From the NCBI GenBank assembly GCA_037179515.1, contig JAXCGZ010003865.1, forward strand, positions 22,501 to 37,500: a DNA stretch of 15,000 bases, given 5' to 3'. The position numbers and the translations under genes are program-made. The notes below the pieces were generated by a model. That model was given only the letters and a program-made list of their open reading frames with translations, was not told the DNA's origin and made no database searches. Each line of letters begins with the position of its first letter. Position 1 is the first letter of the stretch. Source of the DNA: Halocaridina rubra. Its lineage: Eukaryota > Arthropoda > Malacostraca > Decapoda > Atyidae. Positions 1-9,856 of the stretch are shown piece after piece.

Positions 1-1736
1 AATTATTAATAGAAATTGAGGACGGAGGTCTCCGCCATTTTACTTTTAGTTATGCTTTGACTCAGCCACCCCGCATCTAAAAGGGAGTATGGCTTTAGTA
101 AATTAATAAAAATAGATTTTCTGTACCAATTACTAACATGGATAATTTGTACTAATAGCTATAAGCAGTAATAAACTCCATTTTTGTTATAATTTGAATA
201 ATACGACGAGAAATTGCGTTTGAAGGGTGTTCCATTTATTCTTATTATTGCCTAAGTTAATTACTAAACAGGCAAAGGTATTGATGTTAATTGGAAAAGA
301 TTTAATGTACGTGTAAAATATTTTTTATATTAATTTCTTAAATAAAAAAATGACAGTGTTTGGAAGAGAATATAAGTAGTAGAGTTTTTATATACTCCAA
401 AATGAACAAACAAATTTTAATGAGAAATATGCTTGAATCCGCATTTAAGGTTTTTTCTTTTTTCACGTGCGATATATTTAGCGAAAAAAAAGGCGGAATG
501 ACCAATCGATCTCCCAACTTCATTATTATTAAGTAATAATATTTGTATTGATTTTTTATATTAAAATACGTGTATGACATATCCTTAGAAGAATAAGAAA
601 ATTGTTAATATTATAAAGATATTTACTGTTTGATACAACGAGTTTTATTTTCACGTCATCAGGCGGGAAAAGGGAGTCGAGTAACTTGTGCTGTGATAGG
701 GGGGTTTGCGTGTCGCCGTAATGTACCGTAGTTGGGAGTATAGGGAGGATCTGGGACTGGTGACGCAGTCATGTGACCCCTGGGCCGACCGCGGTTCTAC
801 ACACACACTCCTTCAGAGTGACGGGAAGGGAAATAGAAAATGGCCAGAAGGGGACTTGTACAGAAAGAAAGCGAGTACGAGGTTTGAGAGTGGCGAGTGC
901 GGGAAAGAATGGTTATAGCTGACCGGGGTATCATGGGAGGGATGCTCTTGTGGGTGGAATCGCAGGAGACCATTAGGGAAGCAGGATGGGGATAGGGTCT
1001 GGGAAGACTCTTCCCCTGCATCACCGTGTCTTAATGCAAGCCATATGCAAGTAGTTTTAATGGGAGGTGATATAGCTGTTGCGATATCCATTAAAGGGTA
1101 TTTTCAAGGAGAAGTGATTTTCCACATGCCCAGATATGGCTGAGATGCAGATTTTATTTTAGTTTTGTTTTGTCCCCTACTCTGCCAACGAGATTATTAT
1201 TCAATTTTCGAATATTCCAAGAGAAATATTAAGTGATAAAGGACGAGAATCACTGAATGATTCTTTATTTGTCTTTCTAGCTGCAGTATATACATTATTT
1301 GTCCGAAAGAATATGCTAATTAGATAAAATAAAACTTTGATAGTTTTTGCCATGATAATGTTTGTCACAATACAGCTTGGTCATGAAGAAGGGAGTGTAA
1401 ACTCACAAGAAATGACCACAAGAATGTCACACAGCCATTTTCTGTATTTGAAAGAGACAAAGTCTCTCTCGTCTTTTGCCCATTCCATAGTGAACCAAGT
1501 TATTTCTTTATGTTGATAAAGTATCACAATTATTGATTTTTTTATATTCTTTTGCAAATTTGCTAGATGATAAATGTGCCCAAGTTTTATTGTATTTGAT
1601 AAGTTTTTGCATGCTGATATTGCATAAGTTAAACTGATTATTATATGAGTTATTCTGCCACATATTGCAACTGTTTTGAAAAAAATATATAAAGCTCACA
1701 CTGACAATTTGGGCATCCAGAAGGTTGATGACTATG

Positions 1737-1739
<3 letters not shown>
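1..1739. other. AT-rich non-coding DNA with a GC-richer patch at about 660-1040
   Basis: I see no supportable gene here. Most of the stretch is AT-rich with frequent stops in all frames. The patch at roughly 660-1040 is clearly richer in G, C and CpG than its surroundings. It could be a decayed transposable element or an old exon or promoter region, but no domain, tRNA-like box or splice-bounded reading frame stands out. Short open frames in it (about 70-90 codons on both strands) have no recognisable protein signature and overlap one another. Confidence 0.5.

Positions 1740-1827
<88 letters not shown>
1740..1827. repeat. (AT)n microsatellite
   Basis: An uninterrupted AT dinucleotide array of about 88 bp. 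It is self-complementary over its whole length and can extrude as a cruciform. Apparent Tyr-Ile repeat proteins on both strands here come from the repeat and are not genes. Confidence 0.98.
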
Positions 1828-1830
<3 letters not shown>

Positions 1831-3169
1831 GACTGCAGGAATTCAAATAGTAAAAGACACTGTGTTAAAATGAGCATTATTATGAAAAATAGGTATAGAA
1901 CTCTGTTCTTACTTCAAAATGCCAATCTCAATAGCATATATACTGCTATTCCTGATTTAGTATTTTTATTTCATTTTTATTATTTTTATTTTGATCATGA
2001 TTACTATTATTGCTATGATTATTTAGTTGGCTGTTATTGTTGCTATCACTCCATGGCCTTTTGCATAATCATTATTTTAGTAAATGCTATCAGCAGTAAC
2101 CAAATGATTTGTAGCTTTTATCTTGAATTCATGCTTTTATGTTACTGTAGTCACTGCTAATAATATTTCTTTAGTGGCTGTTCTCAGCATTTCATGACTT
2201 ATCTTTTTTATATCTATAGTACACTAATGTTATGCATCAGTTACTCAGCTAAGTCCTAAGTATCTTGGAATAATAATCTATTGGTGTAGACACATACTTT
2301 CAATTACCACCTTATTTCAAGGCAGCCCTGACCTGCAATTTTAAAGTTTATTTTCACAAACCAGTCCCTTTTACCCATTGGAGAGGTTGCAAGCACCTGC
2401 AGATGCAGGGGAGGCGAAATATACCCTCTGAATGCAGACATATGGCCATTATTTGTATGAAGAAGTCATATGTATTCTCTCATGCACTTGTATTAGTGAC
2501 ATTAGGCCCTAGTTTCTGGCCCTAAAATCTACTCCAGGCTATGTTCATATTTTTAAGCTGGAGGGAGATGCACCTCGTTGGGGAGGTGGCGTGATAGGTG
2601 GTCATAGGATCCACCTTTAAGAGTCGCAGAAATGCAGGAGGGAGGGGTTGGTTCCCGGCAGATGCACTGACGCCCTCCTTTTGTCCGGACCGTCTCAAGA
2701 AAATATGATTCACGGTAAGTTGTTACAACCTGGACCTACCCCAAAGTGTAAGGTGAGGGTTAAACAGTAACTAGTTTTGGGAATCCCAAGACCTAGCAAT
2801 AATGGGTGGGGAGGGGCTGGGGAAATAAAAATCCCCCAAAATTTAAAATAAGAAAGGGGGAAAGAAAAAATTCCCATACATATAATAAATTTAGTGACAA
2901 TGAAAAAAGGGAATTGGAGAAAAGGGAACTGAAAATTCCTTTAATTAAGAAAGTTAAATAATAAAAAAGCTAGAAATGTCCACAAAGGGAAATCGCGTAT
3001 TATTGCCCACATATTCGAACTAATAAAGATGGGAAAGAAAATGTCCCCACTGTCTATGACAACGATTGGTTGAAGAACAAATATTGTAATTTTTTGTTTA
3101 AATTTTAAGCTTAGCATTAAAATCACCGCAAAGCCTCCCTTAGATTTAAGTTTATTAGAATAAGTGTCA
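1828..3169. other. Non-coding, AT-rich to mixed composition
   Basis: No gene is supported. The part at 1960-2060 is a degenerate ATT-rich low-complexity stretch, which explains a Tyr/Phe-rich open frame. The part at 2390-2740 is more GC-balanced and contains a small CCTGCA/TGCAGG hairpin near 2396-2409. The part at 2800-2960 is strongly purine-biased on the + strand. Confidence 0.5.
2804..2822 (+). other. Canonical G-quadruplex motif
   Basis: The + strand reads GGGTGGGGAGGGGCTGGGG: four runs of at least three guanines separated by loops of 1, 1 and 2 nucleotides. Loops this short are typical of very stable, usually parallel, quadruplexes. The motif lies in otherwise AT-rich DNA with no gene next to it, so any function is unknown. 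Confidence 0.85.
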
Positions 3170-3720
3170 TTTATCTATTGTGCATGTTGAATTTTATTTT
3201 TTTTCTCACTATAATGTGTGTTAAATGTTACAATTGGCAAAAATCATATTCAACTCTATTTTATATTATTTAAGTAATGTAATTATGTTCATTTAGTTCT
3301 CTCCTATAGCATTTTGTCCTTGAATAGCAGTTATAGATTGTAATTGCGAAGTTAAGTTTTTCTGTTTAACTATTGTCATTGTTTAAGTCATGATTTAATA
3401 TTTGCAGATCATACCCAACTGTATTTTATATTATTTCATTTAGTTTCTCCTATATAATTTTGTCATTGAATAGTAGTTACATATTGCAATTATGAATATT
3501 TCTAACTCTCTTTTCACACCATGATAAATGTTTTGTTTTAGTAATTGCATATATCATATCCAAATGTACTGTGTATTATTTGAGTAATGTAATAGCTTAA
3601 TTAGCTTTGTTCTTAAATAATTTTGTCAATGCCTACTAGCTATATATTGCAATTGTGATTACTTAATTTAATTTTTTTGCCTTTAATTACAATACTTATT
3701 GTAAGGAACATATTTTTCTT
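3170..3720. repeat. Diverged AT-rich tandem repeat, about three full units
   Basis: Three units can be recognised by eye. They begin near 3242, 3407 and 3553, each opening with an ATCATAnnCAA-like block. This is followed by a TATTATTT block, a block like ATTTTGTCnnTGAATAG, and a closing block like ATATTGCAATT. Spacing is about 165 and 146 bp, the second unit lacking part of the middle. Weaker part-units seem to flank both ends. Identity is only moderate, so this is an old array, possibly satellite-derived. The exact limits are uncertain. Confidence 0.6.
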
Positions 3721-3904
3721 TTGTCAATTTTTTTTTGCACAGTAATTTTGATATCCCAGTAATCTTTAGATAACTATATGAGATTGTAATAGTTTCATAA
3801 GTTAGTCCATTAGATAGTTCTGCCCCGTTTTTTTGTAAAATAATGATAGTAAAAAAATTAAAAGGCTCTCATGAAAGTAGTAATGCTTAGTCCGAAATAT
3901 GGGA

Positions 3905-4066
3905 TATATTTCATAGTGGTGGTGGGGAGTGTCGTATGGCATCTCCTATAGACGCCAATAGCCGCTAGTGGTGGAGACGCGCCACCATAGGACGGCATAT
4001 GGAGAGCATGTTGCCGGGGGAAGAACTTATGTCCTAGTTAGAATCCTCCCCCGAAGGGGGCGGGGA
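3905..4066. repeat. GC-rich patch with imperfect inverted repeats and a hairpin
   Basis: This patch differs sharply in composition from the flanking AT-rich DNA. An imperfect inverted repeat pairs ATGGCATCTCCTAT (about 3937-3950) with ATAGGACGGCAT (about 3987-3998), and an inner GGTGG/CCACC pair sits inside it. A separate strong hairpin, CCCCC-GAA-GGGGG, is at 4048-4060. It may be a degraded foldback element. I see no clear target-site duplication, so that reading is tentative. Confidence 0.4.
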
Positions 4067-4130
4067 ATTGTTGATTGTGCTAGGGAGGAATATTTACAGG
4101 AACTATAGGACTTGGAGCTTTGAGGATTAG

Positions 4131-4418
4131 AGGAACCATGTAGCTTCTGAATATATTAAGTATGAAGAAGAGAGGCTATTTGTCACCACCTTGCACACTA
4201 GCTTTTGGCCTGCTAAATGTAAGTCGTCAATACGACAACTTAAAGCAGCCATTCTTGAAAAATCAGAAACAGATCTATCAAATGGACAGTGGAGATCTGG
4301 TATTGTGGATGAAGCAATATTAAAAGACCTTATTGAGAGGATTATGCCAAATGACCGTCCACCTGACCTGAGGTCTGAAAATAATCCCATCGTGGATCCT
4401 CCTGTCAACTGTAGCTAG
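4131..4418 (+). pseudogene. Unrecognised open segment, possible decayed element or orphan exon
   Basis: The frame is open from just after a TAG at 4128-4130 to a TAG at 4416-4418, about 95 codons with no ATG near its start. Composition looks protein-like: mixed charged and hydrophobic residues, with helical-looking stretches such as SEYIKYEEERLF near the start and ILKDLIERI near residue 65, then a Pro/Asp/Asn-rich tail. Upstream of the TAG the same frame is open back to about 4038, so an older longer frame may have been broken by that stop. The AG at 4129-4130 could be a splice acceptor, but its pyrimidine tract is poor. I do not recognise the family. It could be part of a transposable-element ORF, a terminal exon, or chance. 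Confidence 0.3.
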
Positions 4419-4549
4419 CATTTCCCCCCATATTCTTTATCCAGAGCATTGCAAATATCGATTCATTTGTACCTGAAGAGGACTGGAGTCCAGTCGTAAT
4501 ATACAGTATATCTTCGCTTCTTTGTGTTTTATTTATGGGCCTTTTTTGC

Positions 4550-4552
<3 letters not shown>

Positions 4553-4634
<82 letters not shown>
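4553..4634. repeat. (AT)n microsatellite
   Basis: An uninterrupted AT dinucleotide array of about 82 bp, the second in the window. Open frames on the minus strand that run through it encode only Tyr-Ile repeats there. Confidence 0.98.
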
Positions 4635-4636
<2 letters not shown>

Positions 4637-5239
4637 TCAATGGTGGTAGTGTGGCTTGATATTCCCACAAGCTGAGGTATATGATGGATTTAATAGGAAG
4701 AGAGATACTAAGTATATTGCTCAAAGACTTTAACTGTCTCCTGAAGTCTTTGTGTGAGATGGTCTCAGTGAGCTTTAACGATGGATGTAAGCTATTTGGG
4801 CTTCTAAGATGGAACTGAGTCATCGAGTAGGCAGCACCATCAGTTCTATATAACTTACAGAAAGGGTGAGGATGTACATATTAAAACAGCCCTCTGGGTA
4901 TCTGTTTTATATAGGTTTCATTGAGAGATGATGCCATGCATTAGGAATTCAGAGGTAAACAGATTGCCTCTCTATCTAATATAAACATACACCATATACC
5001 ACTCTCAAAATACACCCAGGGTGACACTAACCTTTGATAAGGAAGGTGGTAATACGACATGAGAGCGTATTTGATGTATGGGGTCAGTAATAGAAAGTTA
5101 TGCAAATGCTATATGTGATAATCCTTCATGTGTGTTACATAGAAGAACACACATAAGTATATATGCGCAATAATGTGCGTGTATTTTAACCCAATTTAGT
5201 TCACTGAATGGAGCCTTATAATTCTCTATCACCCTAAAA
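4635..5239. other. Non-coding, nothing recognised
   Basis: There are no supportable genes or clear repeats in this stretch. Its right end (about 5098-5240) may be 3' flank or 3' untranslated sequence of the LINE fragment that ends near 5240, but I see no tail repeat that fixes the boundary. Confidence 0.4.
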
Positions 5240-5450
5240 TGCTCCATTTCCATTCGGTAACACTTAAAATAAGTTTCCATAACAATATGAATGTAATTAG
5301 AATTTAAACTTACCTCGCTCACCAAATTCCAATGGTCAGCTATTCTGGCACTGAAAAAAGTACTCTCATAGAGTCTTGTGATGAAGTTTTCTTAGAAAGC
5401 TTTAAACTATGGCCACTAGTTGCAGAGGCATCCATACCTACTACGTTTTT
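5240..5450 (-). mobile_element. CR1-like LINE fragment (C-terminal end of ORF2)
   Basis: On the minus strand this encodes, with a frameshift near 5370, the extreme C-terminus of a CR1/L2-type ORF2. It reads SGHSLKLSKK, then FSARIADHWNLVSE, then a run ending METYFK. This is the usual series in that family of a (T/S)RGHSLKL block, a FF(S/T)xRVVxxWN block and a final SxxxFK helix. It matches the C-terminus of the large LINE at 5905-9820, both in protein pattern and in short DNA blocks such as AAGCTTTAAACTAT, so the two are copies of related elements. Everything upstream in the reading direction is cut off at the poly(T) near 5446, where the next element begins. It is a dead fragment. Confidence 0.75.
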
Positions 5451-5880
5451 TTTTTTTTATGAATGTGACACCAGGACAGGTAAAAACTGCCCTCATCATT
5501 AAAAGCCTTGGAACGAGAAAACATTACGACGAAGAAAAAGAAAAAGCTTATGGACAAGGCAGAGATGAGGTAATGATACACAAAGGAAAAGGACAGACTG
5601 AAAAAATAGTCAAAGTACTGCGGACCAAGAGATATGGAGGATTAGGCCCTGAGATGACAAGAGATCTGCTTTTTGAAGGACGATAGGTCATAAGACTTTG
5701 GAAATATAGAAGGAGAAAGAGAGTTCCAGAGTCTGGAGGTAGATGGGAAGAAGCAATCATTGAACTGACCAATCCGTGAGCTACAAATCTCCACACAGTA
5801 CCTGTGAGACGAGGCCGCTTGGCGAGTCTTACGTGGCCTCGGCAGTGTAGGAGGGATGCAACTCGCCAACTCATCAGAGC
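5446..5880 (-). mobile_element. 5'-truncated LINE with poly(A) tail (ORF2 C-terminus)
   Basis: The minus-strand frame over 5642-5869 contains the hallmark end of a Jockey/CR1-superfamily ORF2, FFPSTSRLWNSLSPSIFPKS followed by YDLSSFKKQI and a stop. The pattern is an aromatic pair, RLWNSLP, then SxxxFK. About 180 bp of 3' untranslated sequence follow and end in a 13-A tract (T on the + strand, 5446-5458), which fits a poly(A) tail left by target-primed reverse transcription. The RT and endonuclease parts are missing, so the copy was 5'-truncated, a common outcome of LINE insertion. It abuts the CR1-like fragment at 5240-5450 and may have inserted into it. I did not find a convincing target-site duplication. 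Confidence 0.72.
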
Positions 5881-5984
5881 AGAGATGGAAGTAGTAGCGA
5901 TTGTAATTACCTAATTGTGCTTACAGGAAAGAGGCAAATGATCAAAACTCCCGGTCTCCTGATCAGTTCTATTTCTTATACTCA

Positions 5985-6330
5985 ACAATACTCATCTTAT
6001 TTCTCACTGAAACTGTGAATTCAGTTAACGTTAACTACGTCCTCGCTTAGCGAATTGTATTCATCAACTATTCTAATGCTGTAATAGTACTTCCTTACTT
6101 CCTGCAAGAGTTTTTTTTTAAAGCTTTAAACTATAACCTCTAGTTCTAGAGCCAGCCATATCAAAACTTTGATCCCTATCTGTTTTGTTGAAACCATGAA
6201 GGAATTTAACACCCGTCACCATATCCCCCCTCATAATATTAGCTTAGAGTGATAGTAAGTCTAAGTCCCTTAGCCTCTCCTCATAATTGCGATTGCGCTT
6301 TTCTGGCACCAGTTTCATGGAATATCTTTG
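5985..6330 (-). pseudogene. LINE ORF2 relic: C-terminal domain
   Basis: On the minus strand, 6292-6243 reads NYEERLRDLDLLSL and meets a stop. It resumes as MRGDMVTGVKFLHGFNKTD (about 6222-6166) and then AGSRTRGYSLKL (about 6155-6118). The segment 6105-6025 reads EVRKYYYSIRIVDEYNSLSE followed by DVVN and a stop. These are the standard C-terminal blocks of CR1/L2-type ORF2 proteins (YxxRLxxLxLxSLxxRRxRGDMI, TRGHSxKL, RxxFFSxRVVxxWNxLP). The domain is thought to follow the thumb and bind the RNA template in related elements. Together with the fragment at 5240-5450 it gives two independent copies for comparison. Confidence 0.85.
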
Positions 6331-6739
6331 TGTTTTTCCAGTTTATATATATGTTTTTTTCAAGTAAGTCCTCCAAAAGATGAATGCATATACAAGCTTT
6401 GGCTTCACATAAGTTACATAATATTTCTGAATATTTCCTTGTCCCTGTGTCTGAAGGCTACCCTTACATTTGCTAAGAAAGCATATGAACTCCTTACTCT
6501 GATATTTATATGCATTTCAGGAGACATATCTGTCATTATGGTTACTCATAGATCTCGCTAATTCTCTGTCTCTTGAAATTCTGCACCTACTATTGAGTAT
6601 CCAAGCTTGGGCCTTCTCCCACTTGAACCTATTCTCATCACCTCACATTTTGAAGAATTAGATCTCATTAGTTACTCTTTTGACCACTTATGCAGACTAT
6701 TTTGGTTTCCCTGAAGTTCTCTATTATTATTTTCATCAA

Positions 6740-7700
6740 TTTACTTTTTTCACAATATTTATATCATCTGCAAACATAATCAGGAATGAATTTACAGACA
6801 TTGGTAGGTCATTTACGTATATAAAGAATAAAAGTGGCTGTAAAACTGAATCCTGTAATACCTCACTACTAACCCTTCTCCATTCAGACACTGAGTGTCT
6901 TACTCTAACCCTATGGTCCCATCTTTCTAAGTAGTTTTTAATCCAATTCAAGACATTTCACCTATTCTTACCATAAATTGCAGCTTCTTAATAAGACTTC
7001 CATGTGGGTCAGTATTAAGTGCCTTCAGGAAATCTCAGAATATGCAATCTATCCAGCCTGCTCTTTCCTGAAAAATCTTGTTTACCTCATCATAATATTT
7101 TAATAACTTTGTTACAGTTGATCTGGCTTCTCTGAAACCATGTTGTCTCACTGACAAAAAGTTGAAGGATTCCAAGAGAGGAGAGAGGAGTTTTCTTAGT
7201 AGTTTCTCTATAAATTAGCCAACTATGCTGTTCAAGGAAACAGGCCTATCGTTTAGAGCTGTATCTCTCCTTCCCTTTTTGAAGATCCGTATCATGTTCA
7301 GTTGTTTTTAGCATCTTGGAGCCTTCCCAACTTCCAGTAACTTTTCAAATAAGATGCATAGTGCCACCGATATTGGTTTAGCGCATTTCTTAAGTACATA
7401 AGAGGATATGTCATCAGAACCTGTAGCTTTATGGTATCTAGCTCCATCAAGCATCTACATACCTCTAAAGCTGTAAATATGATGTTCTCTAGTACTGCCC
7501 CATGATTGTATATCTCTGTAACGTGTGGGAGTGGAGAATTTTCTACAGTAAATACTGATTGAAACTCCTTATTCAATTCTCTGTAATTTTCTTCATCCTT
7601 CTCATTGATGCTTCCATCTGCCCCCTTTAACTGTAAAACCTGTTCTTTGACATTTTTCTTTCCTCTGATAAAGCTGTGGAAAAGTTTGCAATTTTCTTTA
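6740..7700 (-). pseudogene. LINE ORF2 relic: linker and reverse transcriptase domain
   Basis: The segment 7576-7298 reads NKEFQSVFTVENSPLPH and continues into the region before RT. This is the usual LNxxFxSVFTxE linker of CR1-like elements. Around 7150-7000 a QHGFR-like block, a WIDCIF...DF block and an LDxxPH-like block can be pieced together in changing frames; these hold the first catalytic Asp region. The frame 6951-6736 gives SSEVLQDSVLQPLLFFIYVN, a decayed SGVPQGSVLGPLLFxIYxN, then FADDINIV, with an intact catalytic FADD at 6763-6774. The many stops and shifts make it non-functional. Confidence 0.85.
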
Positions 7701-7989
7701 GGTTTTCTGGTAATATCCCTTTCATAATCTCTCTCTGTCTCTCTCTTTCTTTTTTTTACTTAGGTAATTATTTCTTGTTCTTTTGTAAGTCTGCCATGGA
7801 TTAATGTTTTTTTTATCCTCCCATACCTATTTCAGCATTTGTTTCTCCGTCCCTTAGTTCTCTTACACTCATTACTGAACTATTTCTCACTGGCATGAAT
7901 AACTCTAATTTTGATGGAAGGTATGCAACAAGTAACTATCTACCCATATTCCTCACAAAAGATTTCATACATCTCCTGTAGAGATTTTT

Positions 7990-8790
7990 AGTTAAATAAC
8001 TCCAAACACATAATTAATTTTGTTGTAATCTCCTTTCGGATAGTTCCTCCTCGTGTCCTCTTCAGTACCCCTACATTTCAGGCAGAATATCTCAGTGATA
8101 TACTCCATCAGCAACACACAGTAGTCACTATTTCTAATGGGTGATTCATATCCAAATATGTTAACATCCAACACATTATCTGTGAATACTGGACCGAGAA
8201 GTGATGTTCATCCCCATCCCTGGTTCTCGTTGGTTCCAGTACATGTTGGTGTAGGAAATTCCCTTGTACATAATCTAAGAGTCTTGCCCTAAATGAATCC
8301 TCCACACTGTGCAGGTCAAGGTTAGTCCAGTCTATCTCTCGATGATTAGAATCTGCTATAATCAAAATCCTACACTTTCTGTCCCATGCAATAATAACAA
8401 CTGAGTTTATAAACTTCGATTATAACTATATGAATTTCCTCATAAACCTCTAGCCTTTGTTGATTCCTCGGTGGGATTATATAAAACATCTATTATAATG
8501 CTCTCTGACCTAGAATATATGCAAGCAACAAGAAATTCCTTGAACTCACTTTCTATAGCAAAGTTTATTTTTTCAACCTAAAAACTCCCACTTTAGAACA
8601 AACCACTCAGTTTTTCAACTCTTAATATTCTGAAACCCTAAAAACTGTGACACCATTTATGTCGTCACTTAGCATAGTCTCTGTAACTGATACTATATCT
8701 ACCTCTCTGTTGTGAATCCTATCCTTTATTTCTAGTGCCTTACCAGCTACCCATCAGCATTTGTGTACAGTTATCTTAATAAGGCTGTAT
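7990..8790 (-). pseudogene. LINE ORF2 relic: AP-like endonuclease domain
   Basis: The N-terminal part is read near 8780-8665: an Asn-Ala-Asp-Gly-like block followed by GKALEIKDRIHNREVDIVSV and TETML, which is the metal-binding Glu region of AP endonucleases. The middle block is IIADSNHREIDW near 8365-8330, corresponding to the usual GDFN...IDW, with the Phe replaced by Ser. It is followed by LLDYVQGNFLHQHVLEPTRT. The last block, NIFGYESPIRNSDYCVLL near 8170-8110, corresponds to the SDH motif, but His is replaced by Tyr. That loss alone would disable target-site nicking. A frameshift separates the middle and last blocks. Confidence 0.82.
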
Positions 8791-8974
8791 ACCCTGATCT
8801 CTTAGCATTATCTTCTTTATCATCCCTTTGGCTGGAGGAACTATGTAACAAAAAATTTTCTAATCTTCTTCATTTCTTCCGTCATTTAACCTTTAAGCTT
8901 CTTGCAACAAACTTTTGAGCTTTTCATCTTTTCTCTTTGTTCTGTTCAGTATATTGAACACTGTACAGTATTCT

Positions 8975-9819
8975 TAATGGTCTTTTAGGTCTTTTTCCTT
9001 CAATAATTCTCTACCTGTGTCCCCTTTCTCAAAGATTACTTTCATTATTCTTGCCTTCCCCTCCCTAGAATATTTACCAATTCGGTGAATGTTTGCGATA
9101 TTCTCTGGACCACATACTACTCCAAGCTTCATTATCAAGTCTCCCTGGCCATGTTGAATCCTGGAATTCACTTATGCTTGAGATCATCACTGACTTCTCT
9201 TTATCAAGCGCTTGTTTGATCAGTGGATTAGCCCTGTCAAGCACAACATTTTTCATTTTTCTATTACTGCATGTTTGTAGGCAATAGAATTTAACCTTTT
9301 CCATTGCCATCTCCCTCACTGCCTCTTTTACTGTCATATTTTTCTTTACTGCATCTGAAAAAGGTCTTGTATTGCTCCCACGTTCTGTGCTCAGCTCCTG
9401 AAAATCTTTTCTGAACTGCTTGATGTTTTTCTTTATCTGGACATTCCAAGCTGCAATCTTTTCTCTCTCAGAAGAGAGCAGTGAACTAATAATAAATTAA
9501 TTTAGACTATAGCTCACCAGTTTGTTATCTTCTTGTTTAGAAATCCTGACTTCTAGTTCTTCTTTTTGTCTTCCAGCTTTTTTATTCGTTTTTCTAGTTC
9601 TTTTCATTTACCCCTTTTGCCTCATTACTTACCTCTGACTTTCTTATAATCTCTCTTGGTGTTTCATTTTCTTTTAACTAACTTTTAAATCCTTCCTTCA
9701 TTTCTCTATCTATATTTCGAATTTTATCATTCAGGTTTGATACGAGGGTCAAAAGGTCCCTGATGTTTTGCTTCAGATTCGTTGGAGCTAGTCTCCTCCC
9801 ACAATTCCCATGGATCCAT
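8975..9819 (-). pseudogene. LINE ORF1 relic (coiled coil plus RRM-like region)
   Basis: A possible start ATG lies at 9819-9817 and opens MDPWELWEETSSNESEAK. In a shifted frame, the region 9770-9660 gives a heptad-like stretch (IRDLLTLVSNLNDKIRNIDR), and around 9600-9530 more Lys/Glu/Leu-rich coiled-coil sequence can be read. Between 9340 and 8975 two overlapping frames give TVKEAVREMAMEKVKF, then NIHRIGKYSREGKARIMKVI with a continuation LLKEKDLKDH. The RIGKY...RPxKVxF pattern is typical of ORF1 proteins of L2/CR1-type LINEs, which trimerise through the coiled coil and bind element RNA. At least two frame changes and several stops break it. Confidence 0.7.
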
Positions 9820-9856
9820 TACCAACCTTCTCTTGACCACTGGACGGGAGGGGTTA

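Larger units (their letters stand above)
5905..9820 (-). mobile_element. Nearly full-length, decayed CR1/L2-like LINE
   Basis: Reading the minus strand from 9820 down, the parts of a two-ORF non-LTR retrotransposon appear in the right order over about 3.9 kb. They are an ORF1 with coiled coil and an RNA-binding-like region (about 9820-8975), an apurinic-type endonuclease (about 8790-7990), a linker and reverse transcriptase (about 7700-6740), and a C-terminal domain (about 6330-5985). Each part is legible only in short pieces because stops and frameshifts are frequent, so the copy cannot be active. The protein pattern fits the CR1/L2 group. The exact clade cannot be settled by eye. The 5' limit is near a MITE at 9857, and the 3' limit near 5905 is approximate. 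Confidence 0.88.

Noticed and set aside
706..1091. Overlapping 70-92 codon frames on both strands
   Set aside because: They overlap each other, have no family pattern, no splice context and no sign of coding bias that I can point to.
1870..2160. Tyr/Phe/Cys-rich + strand frame
   Set aside because: Derived from degenerate ATT-rich low-complexity DNA.
5420..5686. 88-codon + strand frame rich in Lys
   Set aside because: It is antisense to the poly(A)-tailed LINE fragment, whose minus-strand frame has the RLWNSL...FKK signature.
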